Below, in pieces: positions 40,035 through 49,512 of a DNA stretch of 64,000 nt. Source of the DNA: Mycobacterium sp. MFM001 (GTDB taxonomy: Bacteria; Actinomycetota; Actinomycetes; Mycobacteriales; Mycobacteriaceae); contig NZ_BFAB01000012.1 in the NCBI RefSeq assembly GCF_003402475.1, forward strand, positions 93,504 through 157,503. Direction: 5' to 3'. The notes beneath the pieces are model-generated. The model searched no databases, was not told where the DNA came from, and was given only the letters and a program-made list of their open reading frames with translations. Within the stretch, counting starts at the first letter, position 1; each line of letters begins with the position of its first letter. The position numbers and the translations under genes are program-made.

Positions 40035-40953
40035 AACGAATCCTGGGATCTAGCGCCGCGTACAGCAGATCCACCAGCAGGTTGGTCACCAGGTAGACGA
40101 CCACCAGCACCGTGACGATCGACACCACCGTCGGCGCCTCCTGGCGGGTGACCGCCTGGTACAGCACGCCGCCGACACCGTGAATGTTGAAGATGCCTTC
40201 GGTGACGATCGCGCCGCCCATCAGCGCGCCGAGGTCCGCGCCCAGGAAGGTCACCACCGGAATCAGCGAGTTACGCAGAATGTGCACCGTGACCACCCGC
40301 GGCCGCGACAACCCCTTCGCGGTGGCGGTGCGCACATAGTCGGCGTGAGCGTTGGCGGCGACCGCCGAGCGGGTCAACCGCACCACGTAGGCGAATGACA
40401 CCGAGCCCAAAACGATTCCGGGCAACAACAACCGCGCGAACGTCGGCTGATCGCCCACCGTGACCGCGGCGATGCCCAGCCGAACCCCGAACACGAACTG
40501 CGCCAGGAACCCCAGCACGAAAATCGGGACCGCGATGATAGCCAGACTGGCGATCAGCACAGCGGCGTCGAAAATGCCGCCCTGGCGCAGTCCGGCGATC
40601 ACGCCGAACCCGATGCCCAGCACCGCCTCGACCGCCAGCGCGATCAGCGCCAGCCGGACTGTCACCGGAAATGCTTGGGCCAGAACGGTTGTCACCGGTA
40701 GTCCGGAGTAGGCGCGGCCCAGGTCGCCGCGCAGGATGCCGCCCAGATAGTGCAGGTACTGCAGCCAGAACGGGTCGTCGAGGTGGTATTGCGCGCGCAG
40801 CTGCGCGGCCACCGCGGGGCTCAGCGGCCGGTCCCCGCCCAGCGCGGCGATCGGGTCTCCGGGCAACAGGAAGACCATGCCGTAGATCAGCAGTGTGGCG
40901 CCGAGGAAGACCGGGATCATGACCGCGATGCGCCGCGCGAGATACCAGCCCAT
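40027..40953 (-). CDS. dppB: dipeptide ABC transporter permease DppB
   Basis: A 308-residue permease, the same length as Rv3665c, with six helices, the N-terminal GATLLIYGMVFLLPGDPIAAL typical of the OppB/DppB family, and the ATPase-docking EAA loop YVRTATAKGLSRPRVVTVH. ATG 40953 (MGWYLARR) begins 1 bp after the dppA stop; the 8-residue extension from 40977 would overlap dppA and is not favoured. Confidence 0.94.
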   Translation of the reverse strand: MGWYLARRIAVMIPVFLGATLLIYGMVFLLPGDPIAALGGDRPLSPAVAAQLRAQYHLDDPFWLQYLHYLGGILRGDLGRAYSGLPVTTVLAQAFPVTVRLALIALAVEAVLGIGFGVIAGLRQGGIFDAAVLIASLAIIAVPIFVLGFLAQFVFGVRLGIAAVTVGDQPTFARLLLPGIVLGSVSFAYVVRLTRSAVAANAHADYVRTATAKGLSRPRVVTVHILRNSLIPVVTFLGADLGALMGGAIVTEGIFNIHGVGGVLYQAVTRQEAPTVVSIVTVLVVVYLVTNLLVDLLYAALDPRIRYG

Positions 40954-40954
40954 G

Positions 40955-42553
40955 TCAGGCCTTGACGATGTGTTCATAGTCGGGCAGGCCGTTCCAGGTG
41001 AGCACGACGTTGCTGACCGCCGCGGACCGGCCGGCTACGGTGACGACGTACCACAGCGGTATGACGGGCATGTCCTGCAACAGGATTCGCTGCGCCTCGT
41101 TGGTCAGCGTGTAGGACTGCGGCAGGTTGGGGGCCGCAGCGGCGCGGGCCAGCGCCGCGTCGAAGCGCGGGTTGGAGTAGCCGACGTCGTTGGCGCCGGC
41201 ACCGGTGACGAACAGTGGTTCCAAAAAGCTGAGCAGCGACGGGTAGTCGCCCTGCCAGCCAGCTCGAAACGCCGTGGCGATGGTGCGGTTGGTGATCTGG
41301 GTGCGAAATCCCGCGAAGGTGGGTTGCGGCGCGCCGACGGCGTCGATGCCCAGTACGTTCTTGATGCTGTTGGCCACCGCGTCCACCCATTCCTGGTGGC
41401 CGCCGTCGGCGTTGTAGCCGATCGCGTACTGCCCGCTCCACGTCGAGATGGCATCGGCTTGCGCCCACAGCTGCCGTGCCCGGTCGGGATCGAAGTTCAG
41501 CGCGTCGTTGCCGTCGATGTCGGGGTTGTAGCCCGGCAGCGAGCTGGCGGTGAAATCGCGGGCGGGCGTGCATGTTCCGGAGAAGATCTGCCGGCAGATC
41601 TGCGGGCGGTTGATGGCCGCGGCTAAGGCGAGCCGACGCAGCCGGCCCTCCTCTCCGGCGAAATGCGGCAGTCGCAACGGGGTGTCAAGCGTGCGGTTTG
41701 TCGCCGCGGGCGCGGCGACGGCGCGGTCGCCGAGGTCTTTGCGGTACACCGGCAGCACACTGGGCGGAATGCTGTCCAGCACATCGAGATTGCCCCCCAG
41801 CAGATCGGCGTAGGCGGTGTCGAGGTTCGCGTAGAGGACGAAGCGCAGCCCCTTGTTCCGCGGCACCCGATTACCGTGGTAGCCGGGGTTGGGCTCCAGC
41901 TCGATTTTGACGTTGTGCAACCAAGCGTCCCGGTCGGCGAGTCGGTAGGGGCCGTTGCCGATCGGGTGCTGCCCGAAAGCCGCCATGTCCTTGAACGCCA
42001 CCGCCGGAAGCGGGTAGAACGCCGAAAACCCAAGGCGCAGTTCGAAGTCGATGGTTTCAGCCTTGAGTTGGACAGTGAAGTGGTAGTCATCGAGCACCCG
42101 CAACCCCGACATGGTGTGGGCGGTCGGCTCGGCGGCCGCGACCTCGTCGAACCCGGCGATCGGGCCGAACAGGCTCTGCTGCAGTTGGGCATTGGTGGCC
42201 AGCGCACCGTAGTTCCAGGCGTCGACGAACGAGTGCGCCGTCACCGGCGATCCGTCGGAGAACGTCCATCCCGGTTTGAGGGTGATCGTGTAGTGGACGT
42301 TGTCGGTGGTCTCGATCGACTGCGCGACCTCCAGCGACGGTGTGCCCTTGGCATCGTAGGACATCAGCCCCGCGAACAGCCGGTCGATGACGCGCCCGCC
42401 GTTGGTGTCGTTGGTGTTGGTCGGGATCAGCGGATTCTGTGGCTCGCCGGCGTTGACGACCACCGCGTGCGGGTTGACGGCCGGCCCGGCGCAGCCGGTC
42501 AGCGACAGCACCGCGGCGGCAACCACCGCTGCCGCCGCCACCGCACGCACCAT
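40955..42553 (-). CDS. dppA: peptide-binding lipoprotein DppA
   Basis: A 532-residue solute-binding lipoprotein. The signal ends in VLSLTGC, so it is lipid-anchored outside the membrane, and it belongs to family 5 extracellular binding proteins (SLEVAQSIETTDNVHYTITL, then FSDGSPVTAHSFVDAW). In M. tuberculosis the Dpp system also takes up haem, with DppA binding it. ATG 42553 has TAGTGT exactly 7 nt upstream, suggesting a leaderless transcript that starts the dppABCD operon. Confidence 0.93.
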   Translation of the reverse strand: MVRAVAAAAVVAAAVLSLTGCAGPAVNPHAVVVNAGEPQNPLIPTNTNDTNGGRVIDRLFAGLMSYDAKGTPSLEVAQSIETTDNVHYTITLKPGWTFSDGSPVTAHSFVDAWNYGALATNAQLQQSLFGPIAGFDEVAAAEPTAHTMSGLRVLDDYHFTVQLKAETIDFELRLGFSAFYPLPAVAFKDMAAFGQHPIGNGPYRLADRDAWLHNVKIELEPNPGYHGNRVPRNKGLRFVLYANLDTAYADLLGGNLDVLDSIPPSVLPVYRKDLGDRAVAAPAATNRTLDTPLRLPHFAGEEGRLRRLALAAAINRPQICRQIFSGTCTPARDFTASSLPGYNPDIDGNDALNFDPDRARQLWAQADAISTWSGQYAIGYNADGGHQEWVDAVANSIKNVLGIDAVGAPQPTFAGFRTQITNRTIATAFRAGWQGDYPSLLSFLEPLFVTGAGANDVGYSNPRFDAALARAAAAPNLPQSYTLTNEAQRILLQDMPVIPLWYVVTVAGRSAAVSNVVLTWNGLPDYEHIVKA

Positions 42554-42560
42554 GGCAGCG

Positions 42561-42574
42561 ACACTAGTTAGGCT
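42561..42574. promoter_or_regulatory. divergent leaderless promoters of dppA and acs
   Basis: Only 28 bp separate the dppA ATG from the acs GTG. TAGGCT (42569-42574, plus) ends 7 nt before the acs start, and on the minus strand TAGTGT (42561-42566) ends 7 nt before the dppA start. The two -10 elements nearly touch, so the polymerases should compete. Confidence 0.5.
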
Positions 42575-42581
42575 CAAACCT

Positions 42582-44513
42582 GTGACCGAAGCGCCGTCGT
42601 CGTACCCGCCGTCATCGGAGTTCGCAGCGCAGGCGAACGTCAGCGACGAGGCATACCGCGAGGCCGAACAGGACCGGTTGGCGTTCTGGGCCAAGCAGGC
42701 CGAGCGGCTGTCCTGGGCGACGCCGTTCGAGCAGGTGCTGGACTGGTCGGATGCGCCGTTCGCCAAATGGTTTGCCGGCGGCAAGCTCAACGTCGCCTAC
42801 AACTGCGTGGACCGCCACGTCGAGGCCGGCCACGGCGACCGCACCGCGATCTACTGGGAGGGCGAACCGGTCGATGAGAGCCGCGCCCTGACCTACGCCG
42901 ACCTGCAGGCCGAGGTCTGCAAGGCCGCCAACGCGTTGAGCGACCTGGGGCTGGTGGCCGGTGACCGCGTCGCCATCTACCTGCCGATGATCCCGGAAGC
43001 CGTCATCGCGATGCTGGCCTGCGCGCGGCTGGGCGTCATGCACAGCGTCGTCTTCGCCGGATTCACCGCCAACGCGCTGCAGGCCCGAATCGCCGACGCC
43101 GAGGCCAAATTACTGATCACCGCCGACGGGCAGTTCCGCCGCGGCAAGCCCATGCCGTTGAAGGAGGCGGCCGACGAGGCGGTGGGCCAGGACAGCCCCG
43201 TCGAGCATGTTCTCGTGGTGCGGCGCACCGGAATCGACGTGCCATGGACCGAGGGCCGCGACCTGTGGTGGCACGACGTCGTCGACTCCGCGCCGGCCGA
43301 GCACACGGCGGAAGCCTTCGACGCCGAACATCCGCTGTTCCTGCTCTACACGTCGGGCACCACCGGCAAGCCCAAGGGCATCATGCACACCAGCGGCGGG
43401 TTCCTCACCCAGTCGTCGTCCACCCACTACAGCATCTTCGACGTCAAGCCGGAGACCGACGTGTTCTGGTGCACCGCCGACATCGGCTGGGTCACCGGGC
43501 ACACCTACAGCGTCTACGGACCGCTGTCCAACGGCGTCACCCAGATTCTCTACGAGGGCACGCCCGCCTCCCCCAACGAGCACCGGCATTTCGAGGTCAT
43601 CGAAAAATACGGTGTCACAACCTATTACGCGGCGCCAACATTGATCCGCACGTTCATGAAGTGGGGCCGGGAGATTCCCGACGCGCACAACCTGTCCAGC
43701 CTGCGGCTACTGGGATCGGTCGGCGAGCCGATCAACCCGCAGGCCTGGCGGTGGTACCGCGACGTCCTCGGCGCGGGCAAGACTCCGGTGGTGGACACCT
43801 GGTGGCAAACCGAGACCGGCGCCGCGATGATCTCGCCGCTGCCCGGGGTGGCCGCCGCCAAACCCGGTTCGGCGATGACGCCGCTGCCAGGCATCTCCGC
43901 CAAGATCGTCGACGACGACGGCAATCAGCTCGGGCCCGGTGGCGAAGACGCCGGATACCTGGTCATCGACCAACCCTGGCCGGCCATGCTGCGCGGCATC
44001 TGGGGTGACCCGGAACGCTACCGCGAGACGTACTGGTCCAAATTCGCCAAGCAGGGCTGGTATTTCGCCGGCGACAGCGCCCGCTACGACGCCGACGGCG
44101 ACATCTGGGTGGTCGGTCGCATCGACGACGTGATGAACGTGTCCGGGCACCGGATCTCCACCGCCGAGGTGGAGTCCGCGCTGGTCGGGCATTCCGGGGT
44201 GGCCGAGGCCGCGGTCGTCGGCGCCACCGACGAAACCACCGGTCAGGCGATCTGCGCGTTCGTCGTGCTGCAGGCCGATCAGCCGGAATCCCTGGGCGAG
44301 GAGATCCTGGACGAGCTGCGCGGGCACGTCGCCAAGGAGATCTCGCCGATCGCCCGGCCGCGTGAGCTGCACGTGGTGCCCGAGCTGCCGAAGACCCGCA
44401 GCGGCAAGATCATGCGCCGGCTGCTGCGCGACATCGCCGAGAACCGCGAACTGGGCGACACGTCCACGCTGCTGGACCCGGGCGTGTTCGACGCGATAAA
44501 GGCGGCTAAATAG
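42582..44513 (+). CDS. acs: acetyl-CoA synthetase
   Basis: A 643-residue AMP-forming ligase making acetyl-CoA from acetate, ATP and CoA. It has the AMP-binding P-loop YTSGTTGKPKG, a DTWWQTETG motif, GRIDDVMNVSGHRI, and a C-terminal PKTRSGKIMRR containing the lysine that Pat-type, cAMP-dependent acetyltransferases modify in mycobacteria. Length is close to Rv3667. The GTG 42582 start fits a leaderless transcript. Together with Crp and the adenylate cyclase in this window it links acetate use to cAMP signalling. Confidence 0.96.
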   Translation: MTEAPSSYPPSSEFAAQANVSDEAYREAEQDRLAFWAKQAERLSWATPFEQVLDWSDAPFAKWFAGGKLNVAYNCVDRHVEAGHGDRTAIYWEGEPVDESRALTYADLQAEVCKAANALSDLGLVAGDRVAIYLPMIPEAVIAMLACARLGVMHSVVFAGFTANALQARIADAEAKLLITADGQFRRGKPMPLKEAADEAVGQDSPVEHVLVVRRTGIDVPWTEGRDLWWHDVVDSAPAEHTAEAFDAEHPLFLLYTSGTTGKPKGIMHTSGGFLTQSSSTHYSIFDVKPETDVFWCTADIGWVTGHTYSVYGPLSNGVTQILYEGTPASPNEHRHFEVIEKYGVTTYYAAPTLIRTFMKWGREIPDAHNLSSLRLLGSVGEPINPQAWRWYRDVLGAGKTPVVDTWWQTETGAAMISPLPGVAAAKPGSAMTPLPGISAKIVDDDGNQLGPGGEDAGYLVIDQPWPAMLRGIWGDPERYRETYWSKFAKQGWYFAGDSARYDADGDIWVVGRIDDVMNVSGHRISTAEVESALVGHSGVAEAAVVGATDETTGQAICAFVVLQADQPESLGEEILDELRGHVAKEISPIARPRELHVVPELPKTRSGKIMRRLLRDIAENRELGDTSTLLDPGVFDAIKAAK

Positions 44514-44567
44514 CAGCGGGATTCGCGGCGACCCGCGGCGCCCGGCTTCGCCGCGCTTGCGATCGCC

Positions 44568-45284
44568 TTAAGTAGCCGGATTCGCCGACACCGGGACGAA
44601 CCCGGCGCCCGGGCGGCCCTTGGCGGCGAGGTCGGCCAGCACCGCGTTGATCGACACCACGGTCGCGGGCGTGTGCAGCGGGATGTATTTGATGACGCAG
44701 GTCGGCAGGTTCTCGCTGAACGCGCCGTGGATCATCCCGACCAGCAGATTGTCGACGACGACCGGCGCCCCCGAGTCGCCCTGCTGGCCGCACACCTGCA
44801 TCACGAGGGTGCCGGGGTCCTGGCCTGGCCCGAAGACGACGCCGCAGGAGTTTCCGGTGGTGCGGCCCTGCTTGCAGGCGATCTGACCGGCACCCGGATC
44901 AGGACCGATCCCGTCGATCGCGAAGCCGTCGAAGTTGGGCACCGGTGTCACCTTGGCCGGATCGAACCGGATCACCGCGTAGTCGAGGCTGTCGTTGCCG
45001 GCCACCATCGTGCCGACGGCGCCGCGGTTCTGCGCCGCCTCGGCGGCTACCTGAGCGCCCGGCCCGCCGCAGTGCGCCGACGTGAAGCCGACCAGCGCGC
45101 CGGCGTTGTCGTTGCCGATGCTGGTCAGTGTGCATATCGTGTCGCCGTCGATGACGATGCCCGCGCCGCCGCCCATCGGAACCCTGTCGTCGGCCGCGGC
45201 GGTGCGCGGAGCAGCGACGGCAAACAGCGAGGCCATCACTAATGCCGCAGCAACACGGAACAGCCGGCAGTGCGTGGTCTGCAA
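44568..45284 (-). CDS. secreted chymotrypsin-fold serine protease (Rv3668c homologue)
   Basis: 238 residues: a cleavable signal ending near AAPRTAAADD, then an S1-type protease with His in TSAHCGG, Asp in NDSLDYAV and Ser in GDSGAPV, plus paired cysteines typical of exported streptogrisin-like enzymes. It matches Rv3668c. The start is TTG 45284 (LQTTHCRLF), because GGGAG lies 7 bp upstream and the length agrees; longer starts at 45314 or 45380 are unlikely. Confidence 0.88.
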   Translation of the reverse strand: MQTTHCRLFRVAAALVMASLFAVAAPRTAAADDRVPMGGGAGIVIDGDTICTLTSIGNDNAGALVGFTSAHCGGPGAQVAAEAAQNRGAVGTMVAGNDSLDYAVIRFDPAKVTPVPNFDGFAIDGIGPDPGAGQIACKQGRTTGNSCGVVFGPGQDPGTLVMQVCGQQGDSGAPVVVDNLLVGMIHGAFSENLPTCVIKYIPLHTPATVVSINAVLADLAAKGRPGAGFVPVSANPAT

Positions 45285-45418
45285 AGAGTTACTCCCGTCA
45301 ACGACTCCGGCCATGAGACCCGGCTGGGTCAGTCTAGCGGAGCACGATCGGCCAGGGCCTCGTCTGGCCAGAGGCCGCATGGCAACATGAACCGCGACGA
45401 CAATCGGGAGGACCGTCT

Positions 45419-45940
45419 GTGAGCAAGCCAGATCGCAAGAAGGCCGGTGGCAATGGGGTGCCCAGCACGCTGACCACGATCCCGTTGACCGACCCCCATG
45501 CGTTGCCCGTCGAGCCGTCGATCGGCGACCTGGTCAAAGATGCCACCGCGCAGATGTCGACTCTCGTGCGCGCGGAAGTGGAACTGGCCCGCGCCGAGAT
45601 CACCCGCGACGTCAAGAAGGGACTGACCGGCAGCATCTTCTTCATCTCGGCGCTGGTCGTGCTGTTCTACTCGACCTTCTTTTTCTTCTTCTTCCTCGCC
45701 GAGCTGCTCGACACCTGGCTGTGGCGCTGGGTCGCGTTCCTGATCGTGTTCGGGATCATGGTGGTGTTCACCGCGGTGCTGGCATTGTTCGGCTTCTTGA
45801 AGGTCCGCCGCATCCGCGGCCCACGCCAAACCATCGAATCGGTCAAGGAGACCCGCACCGCATTCACGCCGGGCCACGACAAGGCCGGCCAGCAGGCGCT
45901 CGGCACGGGCGGAACACCGGCCGACCCTTCGGGCTGGTAA
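45419..45940 (+). CDS. holin-like DUF1469 membrane protein (Rv3669 homologue)
   Basis: A 173-residue protein with an amphipathic region (STLVRAEVELARAEITRDVKKG), two membrane helices including a remarkable phenylalanine run (YSTFFFFFFLAE), and a polar tail. It belongs to the phage_holin_3_6/DUF1469 family, whose function is unclear. The GTG has a GGGAGGA ribosome site. The epoxide hydrolase ATG follows its TAA with no gap, so the two genes are co-translated. Confidence 0.87.
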   Translation: MSKPDRKKAGGNGVPSTLTTIPLTDPHALPVEPSIGDLVKDATAQMSTLVRAEVELARAEITRDVKKGLTGSIFFISALVVLFYSTFFFFFFLAELLDTWLWRWVAFLIVFGIMVVFTAVLALFGFLKVRRIRGPRQTIESVKETRTAFTPGHDKAGQQALGTGGTPADPSGW

Positions 45941-46906
45941 ATGGCGCCACCAGACCCGTCGGTGACCCGTATCGACGGGCCATGGCGCCATCTGGACATA
46001 CACGCCAACGGGATTCGGTTCCACGTCGTCGAGGCGGCGCCGACGGGCCCTGATGCGGGCACCCCGTCGACGGCGCGGCCGCTGGTGATCATGCTGCACG
46101 GCTTCGGCTCGTTCTGGTGGTCGTGGCGTCACCAGCTGCGCGGCCTGACCGGGGTGCGCGCCGTCGCTGTCGACCTGCGCGGCTACGGCGGCAGCGACAA
46201 ACCGCCCCGCGGCTACGACGGCTGGACCCTCGCCGGCGACACGGCCGGGCTGATCCGCGCGCTCGGGCATTCGTCGGCAACCCTGGTCGGCCACGCCGAC
46301 GGCGGACTGGTCTGCTGGGCCACTTCGGTGCTGCACTCCCGGCTGGTCCGCGCGATCGCGGTGATCAGCTCACCGCATCCGGCAGCGTTGCGCGCTTCGG
46401 CGTTGACCCACCGCGACCAGGCGCGCGCGCTGTTGCCGTGGCTGCTGCGCTACCAGGTGCCGATCTGGCCGGAGCGCTCGCTGACCCGGCACAATGCCGA
46501 GGAAATCGAGCGGCTGGTGCGCAGCCGGGCCAGCGCGAAATGGGTTGCGTCCGAGGATTTCTCCGAAACCATCGGCCATTTGCGCCAAGCCATCCAGATT
46601 CCGTCGGCGGCGCATTCCGCGCTGGAGTACCAGCGCTGGGCGGTGCGCAGCCAGCTGCGCGACGAGGGTCGGCGGTTCATGAAATCCATGGCGAGACACA
46701 TCGGTCTGCCGCTGCTGCACATCCGCGGTGACGCCGATCCCTACGTGCTGGCCGACCCGGTCGAACGCACTCGGCGCTATGCGCCGCACGGTCATTACGT
46801 AACACTCTCCGGCGCAGGGCATTTCAGCCACGAAGAGGCGCCGCAGGACGTCAACAGCCACCTGACGCGGTTCTTCGGGCAGGTGTACGGCCCCGAGCTC
46901 AGCTGA
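45941..46906 (+). CDS. ephE: epoxide-hydrolase-like alpha/beta hydrolase EphE
   Basis: A 321-residue alpha/beta hydrolase. The HGFGSFWWSW oxyanion region, the nucleophile elbow VGHADGG with Asp as nucleophile (typical of epoxide hydrolases and dehalogenases) and the terminal base in GAGHFSHEEAP are intact. It matches Rv3670. The natural substrate is unknown; a haloalkane dehalogenase or esterase role cannot be excluded. Its end overlaps convergent marP by 8 bp. Confidence 0.88.
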   Translation: MAPPDPSVTRIDGPWRHLDIHANGIRFHVVEAAPTGPDAGTPSTARPLVIMLHGFGSFWWSWRHQLRGLTGVRAVAVDLRGYGGSDKPPRGYDGWTLAGDTAGLIRALGHSSATLVGHADGGLVCWATSVLHSRLVRAIAVISSPHPAALRASALTHRDQARALLPWLLRYQVPIWPERSLTRHNAEEIERLVRSRASAKWVASEDFSETIGHLRQAIQIPSAAHSALEYQRWAVRSQLRDEGRRFMKSMARHIGLPLLHIRGDADPYVLADPVERTRRYAPHGHYVTLSGAGHFSHEEAPQDVNSHLTRFFGQVYGPELS

Positions 46907-48089
46907 CGCAGGCGCCGGTGGCCACCGGCGCGGTGTCGCCGATCTTGGCCAGCTGGCTGGCCACCTCTTTGGCGGTCAGCACAAAACCCGTGTCGTTGTT
47001 GTCAACCGCCGCGCCGAACACCACCCCGAGCACCTTGCCGTTCAGGTCGATCAGTGGGCCACCCGAATTACCTTGCTCCACAGTGGCTCTGATCGTATAC
47101 ACCTCACGGTTGACGGTCGCGTCGCGGTAGATGTCGGGGCCGGACAGCTCGATGATTTCCCGCACCCGCGCCGGCGTTGCGACAAAACCACCGCCGCCGG
47201 GATAGCCCAGCACCAACGCGTCGGTGCCGCCCTTGACTGGGCTGTCGGCGAATGCCAGCGGCGGCGGCGGCAGGTTGGGGACGGCCAGAATGGCGATGTC
47301 GACGGACGGGTCGTAGGACACCACCGTGGCGTCGTAGGGATTGCCGCTGGCCTCGACCGTCACGTTGTTGGCGCCGGCCACCACGTGGGCATTGGTCATC
47401 ACCCGGTCGGGAGACAACACAAACCCACTGCCTTCCAACACTTTCTGGCAGCTGGGCGCTATCGCGCGAATCTTGACAACGCTCGGCTGGGTGGCAGCCA
47501 CGACCGGGTCGTTGGCCAGCCCGGCATCCGGTGTGGCCACCGCGGCGACGGGCGTGCGGCTGAACGGTTCCAGCACCTGCGGCAGACCGGAGGTGTCCAG
47601 CAGCGACGACAGCCGTTTGGGCACTGTTTTCAGCCAGGGCGGGGCAACCTGGTTGACCTCGGCCAGCACCCGTGAACCACGCACCGCCGCAGCAAGATTG
47701 GGCTGGCCGGACGACGACGTCAGCGGGGTGGCCAGCAGCCACGCGGCAATCAGCACCACCACCATCTGCACAGCCACCCCGATGAGCGAGTCGAAGAATC
47801 GGATGATGCGGCTGCGGATCGCGCCGCGCACCGCGCGGCCCAGCACGACGCCGGCAACCTCACCGATGACGACCAATCCCAAGATCAAAAACAGCGCCGC
47901 GAACAGCTTGGCGCGCGGAGCTTCGATGTGGGTGACGATGTGCGGTGCCAGCAGCACTCCGGCGACGGCGCCGAGCAGGACCCCGACGAACGACAGCAGC
48001 GAGCCCAATGCGCCTGAGCGCCAACCGGATATGGCCGCGATGAAGGCGACCGCGAGCACCGCGATGTCCAACCACTGTGACGAGGTCAT
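46899..48089 (-). CDS. marP: membrane-anchored serine protease MarP
   Basis: A 396-residue protein with four N-terminal transmembrane helices (CvpA-like) and a periplasmic trypsin-like domain: His in TNAHVV, Asp in DPSVDIAIL, Ser in QGNSGGP. Cysteines in IAPSCQK and TGACVS correspond to the redox disulfide that tunes activity in M. tuberculosis. MarP (Rv3671c) is needed for pH homeostasis in acid. It shares a 4-bp overlap with the upstream NUDIX gene. Confidence 0.95.
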   Translation of the reverse strand: MTSSQWLDIAVLAVAFIAAISGWRSGALGSLLSFVGVLLGAVAGVLLAPHIVTHIEAPRAKLFAALFLILGLVVIGEVAGVVLGRAVRGAIRSRIIRFFDSLIGVAVQMVVVLIAAWLLATPLTSSSGQPNLAAAVRGSRVLAEVNQVAPPWLKTVPKRLSSLLDTSGLPQVLEPFSRTPVAAVATPDAGLANDPVVAATQPSVVKIRAIAPSCQKVLEGSGFVLSPDRVMTNAHVVAGANNVTVEASGNPYDATVVSYDPSVDIAILAVPNLPPPPLAFADSPVKGGTDALVLGYPGGGGFVATPARVREIIELSGPDIYRDATVNREVYTIRATVEQGNSGGPLIDLNGKVLGVVFGAAVDNNDTGFVLTAKEVASQLAKIGDTAPVATGACVS

Positions 48090-48850
48090 CGTGCACCACC
48101 CTCATCGCCGACCAGAGCCATGGCTTCGTCGAGTTCACGGACGTCGGTGGTGTCCCATGGCTGCGCCCAACCCGCGACGTCGAGCATCGCGGAAATAACC
48201 TGGCCAGTAAAACCCCACACCAGCATCTCATTCAACAGGAACGCCGGGCCGGCCCAACGCCGGCCGTGGGCACTGCGATATACCATCAGCCGGTTCGCGG
48301 GATTGATGAAGGCCCGCACCGGAACCCGCGCGACGATCGCCGTTTCCGCCTCGTCGACGACGGCCACCGGTCCGGGATCGGACGAGTACGCGAGCACCGG
48401 GACGACGTGAAAACCCGACGGGGCGATGAACGTTCGCTCCATGGTCGCCAGTGGGTGCAGCCGTCCGACGTCGACGCCGGTCTCTTCGCGGGCTTCCCGT
48501 AAAGCGGTGGCCACCGGGCCGTCGTCCCCGGGATCGGATGCGCCGCCGGGGAACGCCGCCTGCCCGGCGTGATGGCGCAACGTGGAGGCGCGCACGGTGA
48601 CCAGCAGGTCGGCGTCGTCGGGAACCCCGCCGTCGGCCGGGCCGGACTCCGGACCGGAGAACAGCACCAGCACTGCGGCGTCGCGGCCGTTGCGGCGCAC
48701 CGACGCCGCGACCTTGGCGGCGGTCACCATCGCCAGCACGTCGGGCGGCAGTCGGCGGCGGAAGGCTTCCGGCACTTGGCCGACGTTGTCGACGAGCGGG
48801 CGCAGCCAGGACGGTCCGAGCTCCGGCGTCAGCGGAACCGCAGCGCTCAA
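48086..48850 (-). CDS. NUDIX hydrolase, CoA-pyrophosphatase-like (Rv3672c homologue)
   Basis: A 254-residue NUDIX protein. The box runs from GGASDPGDDG to REAREETGVD; the usual Glu before the spacer is Asp, with the REUxEExGU core intact. Preceding HAGQAAFPGG resembles the CoA-hydrolase (UPF0035) subtype, so cleavage of CoA or its oxidised forms is the best guess. TTG 48850 is chosen because GGAGG lies 5 bp upstream. It forms a minus-strand operon with the thioredoxin-like gene, nth and marP. Confidence 0.87.
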   Translation of the reverse strand: MSAAVPLTPELGPSWLRPLVDNVGQVPEAFRRRLPPDVLAMVTAAKVAASVRRNGRDAAVLVLFSGPESGPADGGVPDDADLLVTVRASTLRHHAGQAAFPGGASDPGDDGPVATALREAREETGVDVGRLHPLATMERTFIAPSGFHVVPVLAYSSDPGPVAVVDEAETAIVARVPVRAFINPANRLMVYRSAHGRRWAGPAFLLNEMLVWGFTGQVISAMLDVAGWAQPWDTTDVRELDEAMALVGDEGGAR

Positions 48851-48866
48851 CCGGCCCTCCCTGGTC

Positions 48867-49502
48867 TCACCTCTGGCCTGAAACCGCGGCCGCGATCTCG
48901 TCGGCGGTGGCGAACGCCCGCGGCAGGGTCTGCGCAACGCTACCGTCCGGCGCCAACACCACTGTCGCGGGCATCACATTGGGTACCCGCAATGCGGCCG
49001 CGATCCGCCGCCGACCATCCTGCAGGGTCGGCAACCGAACACCGAGTTGCGCCAGCTGCAGCAACCCGGCCGTCTCGTTCTCGTCCTGGTGCACGGTCAC
49101 CACGGTCACGGCCGATCCGACGCGACGCTGATACTCGGCCATCGCCGGCAATTCGGCCTTGCACGGTTTGCACCAATACGCCCAGAGGTTGAGCACCACT
49201 CGGCGTCCGGCCAGCGCGCGGGCCACCTCGACCGTCGAGCCGTCGGCCGCACATTCCACCGTGATGCCGCGCAGCGCGGGCGGCCCGTCGCTCGGACCGG
49301 CGGTTGGGCACGGCGGCAAGTCGGCGCGCTGGCGCGGCCCGGCCAGCGCCTCGGGGGTGTCGGCGTCGCGGTGTTCGCGGGGCCCGCTCGTCGACGGCGG
49401 CGTCGACAAGTGATAGGTGTCGCGCAACTCGACCAGCAGAGCCCCGAGCAACGCCGCGACCACCACCAGGATCGCGACGGTCCAACCGGCACGGGCGTTC
49501 AT
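48867..49502 (-). CDS. membrane-anchored thioredoxin-like protein (Rv3673c homologue)
   Basis: A 211-residue protein: one N-terminal membrane anchor (AILVVVAALLGALLVEL), a Pro/Asp-rich linker, then a TlpA/ResA-like thioredoxin fold with WAYWCKPCK active site and a cis-Pro in PNVMPATVV. It faces the outside of the membrane and probably reduces or shuffles disulfides in exported proteins. Linkage to marP, which carries a redox disulfide, is suggestive only. Confidence 0.9.
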   Translation of the reverse strand: MNARAGWTVAILVVVAALLGALLVELRDTYHLSTPPSTSGPREHRDADTPEALAGPRQRADLPPCPTAGPSDGPPALRGITVECAADGSTVEVARALAGRRVVLNLWAYWCKPCKAELPAMAEYQRRVGSAVTVVTVHQDENETAGLLQLAQLGVRLPTLQDGRRRIAAALRVPNVMPATVVLAPDGSVAQTLPRAFATADEIAAAVSGQR

Positions 49503-49512
49503 GGCCGACGGT

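Noticed and set aside
38877..40115. 412-codon open frame on the plus strand
   Set aside because: It is the shadow of dppC and dppD and has no signal of its own.
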